Shown in pieces: positions 23,278 to 26,706 of a stretch of DNA of 26,706 nucleotides. The notes beneath the pieces were generated by a model. That model had not been told where the DNA came from. It saw only the letters and a program-made list of their open reading frames with translations, and did not search any database. A program made the position numbers and the translations under genes. How positions within the stretch are numbered: position 1 is the stretch's first letter; every line of letters starts with the position of its first letter. Origin of the DNA: Oxalobacteraceae bacterium (GTDB taxonomy: Bacteria; Pseudomonadota; Gammaproteobacteria; Burkholderiales; Burkholderiaceae_D); contig DPRS01000021.1 of the NCBI GenBank assembly GCA_003537575.1, forward strand, positions 1 through 26,706, written 5' to 3'.

Positions 23278-23928
23278 ATGAAATTTTCTCCATTTGTGAA
23301 ATCCTTGTGCGTTGGTTTGCTGGCCGTGTCTTCCATGGCGATCGCTGCCGATACCGTTGCCAAAAAGGCTGACCCGGCGCGCGGCGAAGCGCTTTATTCC
23401 AGCGGCGATGCCGCCCGCAATATCACGGCTTGCGTGGCTTGCCATGGCCCCGCCGGCAATTCGACCATTGCGCAAAACCCGAAGCTGTCCAGCCAGCATG
23501 AAGCTTATCTGGTCAAGCAGTTGCTGGATTTCAAGGGCCCGCAGCGCCCCAATCCGGTCATGACGACGTTCGCCAAGGCGCTGAACGATGACGATATTCG
23601 CAATATCTCGGCTTATCTGGAACAGCAGGCGGCAAAGCCGGGCGCTGCCAAAAACAAGGATACAGTCGAACTCGGCAAGAAAATCTACCGTGGCGGCATC
23701 GCCGAGAAAAACGTGCCGGCTTGCGCCGGCTGCCACAGCCCGACTGGCGCTGGCATTCCGGCGCAATTCGCCCGACTGGCAGGTCAGCATCAGGACTATA
23801 CTGCTGCCCAGCTGACCAATTTCCGCTCCGGCGCACGCAAGAACAGCGCGCAGATGGTGACCATCTCCAAGCGCTTGTCGGATGACGAAATCCAGGCCGT
23901 GGCGGATTACATCGCGGGCTTGAAATAA
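23278..23928 (+). CDS. Dihaem cytochrome c4
   Basis: 216 residues. It is a periplasmic electron carrier, in relatives donating to terminal oxidases such as cbb3. Residues 1-23 form a signal peptide ending AIAA. Two similar domains each carry a haem site, CVACH (52-56) and CAGCH (149-153), with candidate axial ligands Met95 and Met193. The 168-base region shared with engB contains the palindrome attgtacaat (23156-23165) and AT-rich -10-like boxes (23247-23258) but no clear -35. It is followed by its own terminator. Both haems would be attached by the ResB/CcsA system encoded next. Confidence 0.95.
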   Translation: MKFSPFVKSLCVGLLAVSSMAIAADTVAKKADPARGEALYSSGDAARNITACVACHGPAGNSTIAQNPKLSSQHEAYLVKQLLDFKGPQRPNPVMTTFAKALNDDDIRNISAYLEQQAAKPGAAKNKDTVELGKKIYRGGIAEKNVPACAGCHSPTGAGIPAQFARLAGQHQDYTAAQLTNFRSGARKNSAQMVTISKRLSDDEIQAVADYIAGLK

Positions 23929-23953
23929 CGACCGTAGTAAAATTCAGGGGTTG

Positions 23954-23987
23954 AAGGGGGTGGCGCAAGCCACCCCTTTTGCTTTTT
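23954..23987 (+). terminator. Intrinsic terminator after cytochrome c4
   Basis: aagggggtggc (23954-23964) and gccacccctt (23969-23978) pair with one bulged G around a gcaa loop, followed by ttg and a T6 run (23982-23987). It separates the cytochrome gene from resB, or attenuates readthrough. Confidence 0.75.
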
Positions 23988-23997
23988 TGTAGAGAAA

Positions 23998-26133
23998 ATG
24001 GAAACAACGACTTCAGGGCTTCAGCTCAATACCCGGCGCCGCTGGCTGGCCGATACAGTGGAATTGCTTTCGTCGATGCGCTTCGCCATCAGCCTTCTGA
24101 CGCTGATTGCCATCGCTTCCGTGATTGGCACCGTGCTCAAGCAGAATGAGCCGATGAACAATTACGTCAACCAGTTCGGCCCGTTCTGGTTCGAGGTGTT
24201 CAGCAAGCTGGGGCTGTACGCAGTGTATTCGGCCTGGTGGTTCTTGCTCATCATGGCGTTTCTGGTGGTGTCGACGTCGCTGTGCGTCGTGCGCAATGCG
24301 CCGAAGATGCTCAAGGATGCGCGCAGCTGGCGTGAGAACGTGCGCGAGCAATCCTTGCGCAATTTCCACCACAAGGCCGAGTGGCAGGCGGCCATGGCGC
24401 CGGCGGAACTGATCCGGCATGCGCTGGGACGGCTGCACGAAGACGGCTACAAGACGAAGGTGGTCAATAAGGGCGAGGCCGCCCTGGTGACTGCCAAGCG
24501 GGGCGGTGCCAGCAAATGGGGTTATATCTTTGCACACAGCGCCATCGTCATCATCTGCCTCGGCGGTTTGCTGGATTCCGATTTGCCGATTCGCTTCCAG
24601 GAAGCGGTGTATGGCAAGACGCCTTTCGACGGCAATGGCATCATCGCCCAGATACCAGCCCGGCACAGGCTCAGCGAAAGCAACCCGAGCTTCCGCGGCA
24701 ACACCTTCATTCCAGAGGGGGCCAGCAGCAATGCGGCGATTCTGCCGCGAGCCAAGGGAGTCTTGATCCAGGATCTGCCTTTCACGATCCAGCTCGACAA
24801 GTTCATCATCGAGCATTATTCGACCGGGATGCCGAAACTCTTTGCCAGCGAGGTTACGGTGATCGACCACGATACCGGCAAGCGTTTTTCAACCGTCATC
24901 AAGGTTAACCAGCCGCTGATCCATAAAGGCATGGCGCTCTACCAATCCAGCTTCGATGACGGCGGCAGCAAGCTCAAGTTGCTTGGCTATCCGATGAGCG
25001 GCAGCGCTCAGACGACATTTGCCATCGCCGGCGAAGTGGGCGGATCGACGCCGATAGCGGGACTGCAGGGCGCAGACTACACGGTGGAATGGTCCGGCTT
25101 TCGGCCATTCAATGTTGAAAACATGGTCAACGATGGCCAGGATGTACGTGCGGTCAACCCCGATCAATCCTTCAACGAACGCTTTTCCGCCGGTCTGAAC
25201 AAGCAGCTCGGCTCGGCGGCCAAAGGGGCGGACGGCAAGGAATTCAGGAATATCGGCCCCAGCGTGCAATACAAATTGCGCGACAAAACCGGCCAGGCGC
25301 ACGAATTCCATAATTACATGCTGCCGGTGCAAACCGCGGCAGGCGAAGTGTTTCTGGCCGGGATGCGCGATTCGCCGAGCGAGAACTTCCGTTATCTGAG
25401 GATTCCGGCGGATGAGAACGACTCGGTGGCGGAATGGATGCGCTTGCGCGCCGCTCTCATGAATCCGGAACTGCGCGCGCAGGCGGCGCAGCGCTATGCC
25501 GCACGCGCCTTGCCGGGAACGGCGGCGGAGACGGTGAAATTGCGCGAGCAATTGCAGGCATCGGCGCAACGCGGCCTCGGAATTTTTGCCGGCGTAGAGC
25601 AGGATGCCGGTTATATCGCGGTGTCGCGATTCCTGCAAAAGGTCCCATCCGCCCAGCAGGAAAAGGCGGCAGAAATTTTCATGAAAATTCTGAACGGCAC
25701 CCTGTGGGATCTGTGGCAGACAGCGCGGATCAAGGATGGCGTGAAACCGGCTGAGCCGAGTGAAAAGAATGCGCAATTCATGCAGCTGGCGGCCAGCGCG
25801 CTGGCGGATTCTTTTGCTTATGGCGCGCCGGTTTATCTGCAACTCAAGGATTTTACTGAAGTCAAAGCTTCTGTACTGCAAGTGACGCGCTCACCGGGGA
25901 AGAATGTGGTGTATCTGGGTTGCCTGTTGCTGGTGCTGGGGATTTTCGCCATGCTGTACATTCGTGAACGGCGCGTCTGGATATGGGTAAAATCCAGTCA
26001 GTCGGGCAATGCACAGGCGCTCATGGCGATGAATGCGCAGCGCAAGACCCTGGATTTTGACAAGGAATTCGAGGTATTGCGGCAGCAGTTGACGCAAACC
26101 GGCGCTGCCGCGCCGGAAAAACTTTCTAACTGA
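23998..26133 (+). CDS. resB: Cytochrome c biogenesis protein ResB (Ccs1)
   Basis: 711 residues. With CcsA/ResC it forms the System II complex that moves haem across the inner membrane and ligates it to CXXCH motifs. Hydrophobic segments lie at about 29-46, 78-98, 175-193 and 636-656, with a periplasmic domain of about 440 residues between the last two. His180 in FAHSAIVIICLGG matches the conserved haem-binding His of the third helix. The stretch KVNQPLIHKGMALYQSSFDDGGS (split around 301-323) is a typical ResB motif. The start ATG lies just after the cytochrome c4 terminator, with a weak agaga site. ccsA follows after 52 bases. Confidence 0.94.
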   Translation: METTTSGLQLNTRRRWLADTVELLSSMRFAISLLTLIAIASVIGTVLKQNEPMNNYVNQFGPFWFEVFSKLGLYAVYSAWWFLLIMAFLVVSTSLCVVRNAPKMLKDARSWRENVREQSLRNFHHKAEWQAAMAPAELIRHALGRLHEDGYKTKVVNKGEAALVTAKRGGASKWGYIFAHSAIVIICLGGLLDSDLPIRFQEAVYGKTPFDGNGIIAQIPARHRLSESNPSFRGNTFIPEGASSNAAILPRAKGVLIQDLPFTIQLDKFIIEHYSTGMPKLFASEVTVIDHDTGKRFSTVIKVNQPLIHKGMALYQSSFDDGGSKLKLLGYPMSGSAQTTFAIAGEVGGSTPIAGLQGADYTVEWSGFRPFNVENMVNDGQDVRAVNPDQSFNERFSAGLNKQLGSAAKGADGKEFRNIGPSVQYKLRDKTGQAHEFHNYMLPVQTAAGEVFLAGMRDSPSENFRYLRIPADENDSVAEWMRLRAALMNPELRAQAAQRYAARALPGTAAETVKLREQLQASAQRGLGIFAGVEQDAGYIAVSRFLQKVPSAQQEKAAEIFMKILNGTLWDLWQTARIKDGVKPAEPSEKNAQFMQLAASALADSFAYGAPVYLQLKDFTEVKASVLQVTRSPGKNVVYLGCLLLVLGIFAMLYIRERRVWIWVKSSQSGNAQALMAMNAQRKTLDFDKEFEVLRQQLTQTGAAAPEKLSN

Positions 26134-26185
26134 TATGCAGCTTGCTGCCAGACCAACATCAATGGCAGGCAAGCAGAGGATCACC

Positions 26186-26706
26186 ATGGAACTGACTCAG
26201 AACACTGCCTCGGCGTATGCCCCGGCCCCCGGTTTTTTCAAGCGACTGTCGCTCCTCGACTGGCTCTATGCCGCAGGGGTGATGGCGGGTATGCTGTTTG
26301 CGCTGCAACGCTATAGCGCCTACATGGATTATTACGAACAGGGCATCCTGATCCTGTCGGCGCCCACCTTTATCTGGCTGGGCTGGTACTGGAAGCCGGT
26401 GCGCTGGCTGATGGCCTTGCTGGCGCTGCTGAGCCTGTCGGCAGTCGCCCTGTATGGCGGGACGCTGGAAGCGGCCGACCAGAAATTCCTGCTCAAATAC
26501 CTGGTGTCGAGCCAGTCGGCAATCCTGTGGATGAGCATGCTGTTTTTCCTGGCGAACCTGTTTTACCTGGGCGGCTTGCTGGTGCGCTCCGAAACCGGCA
26601 GCGCGCTGGGCAGCAAGCTGTGCTGGGCCGCAGTGGTCATGGGCTTCACCGGCATGCTGGTGCGCTGGTACGAGTCTTATCTGGTCGGCGGCGATGTCGG
26701 CCATAT
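26186..26706 (+). CDS. ccsA: Cytochrome c biogenesis protein CcsA/ResC, N-terminal part
   Basis: This 5' part of a gene runs off the window end: 173 codons with no stop. It begins MELTQNTASAYAPAPGFFKR and has hydrophobic segments at about residues 24-42, 57-70, 74-90, 112-132 and 142-157, consistent with the multi-helix CcsA/ResC family that forms the haem channel with ResB. The WWD haem-binding motif would lie downstream, outside the window. The start is supported by agagga (26175-26180); an in-frame ATG at 26162 lacks a ribosome binding site. Identification rests on membrane pattern plus the adjacent resB. Confidence 0.88.
   Translation, partial: MELTQNTASAYAPAPGFFKRLSLLDWLYAAGVMAGMLFALQRYSAYMDYYEQGILILSAPTFIWLGWYWKPVRWLMALLALLSLSAVALYGGTLEAADQKFLLKYLVSSQSAILWMSMLFFLANLFYLGGLLVRSETGSALGSKLCWAAVVMGFTGMLVRWYESYLVGGDVGH

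Noticed and set aside
23110..23790. Upstream extension of the engB frame to 483 codons
   Set aside because: It crosses the divergent promoter region and the cytochrome c4 gene in antisense; EngB homologues start near MSLLWQARFF.

Overview
The window is a Gram-negative betaproteobacterial chromosome segment. It most resembles Burkholderiales, probably Oxalobacteraceae (the Herminiimonas/Collimonas/Herbaspirillum group). I place it there from protein-level resemblance, moderately high GC, infA lying between secY and rpmJ, a long Ala/Pro/Lys tail on S3, and the neighbourhood nodIJ-like ABC transporter, cutA, dsbD, hemB, engB, cytochrome c4, resB, ccsA. I ran no search, so the genus is an inference.

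Bases 1-14962 are the ribosomal protein supercluster, all on the + strand: the last codons of tuf, then the S10 block (rpsJ rplC rplD rplW rplB rpsS rplV rpsC rplP rpmC rpsQ), the spc block (rplN rplX rplE rpsN rpsH rplF rplR rpsE rpmD rplO secY infA rpmJ) and the alpha block (rpsM rpsK rpsD rpoA rplQ). The genes are intact and most are closely spaced. The wider gaps carry the regulatory content. There is a near-consensus promoter between rpsJ and rplC. A clear intrinsic terminator followed by a near-consensus promoter lies between rpsQ and rplN, so S10 and spc look like separate transcripts. Stable hairpins lie between rpmD and rplO and between rpoA and rplQ, and a structured leader precedes rpsD. 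A strong terminator follows rplQ. Three related palindromic elements ending in CTGTCCCCAA sit just after the stop codons of tuf, rpsQ and rpsD.

Bases 15000-19680, also + strand, hold a NodI/NodJ-like ABC exporter, cutA and dsbD in one tight unit, then a separately promoted 1-Cys peroxiredoxin with its own terminator. Convergent to it is an unlisted 32-residue membrane peptide (19682-19780, - strand) with a plausible promoter.

Bases 19987-23109, - strand, hold engB, hemB and a CorA-family transporter. Between hemB and engB lies a highly structured + strand segment that ends in an excellent terminator overlapping the engB stop codon. It is a strong small-RNA candidate, in the position relative to engB that Spot 42 occupies in enterobacteria and ErsA in Pseudomonas.

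Bases 23278-26706, + strand, hold a dihaem cytochrome c4, resB and the start of ccsA (resC), the System II cytochrome c ligation machinery. With dsbD (periplasmic reductant) and hemB (haem precursor synthesis), the right-hand third covers haem supply, thiol reduction, haem attachment and a client cytochrome. I saw no tRNA, rRNA, insertion sequence, CRISPR array or defence gene. Apart from the small-RNA and small-protein candidates, the window is core housekeeping DNA.
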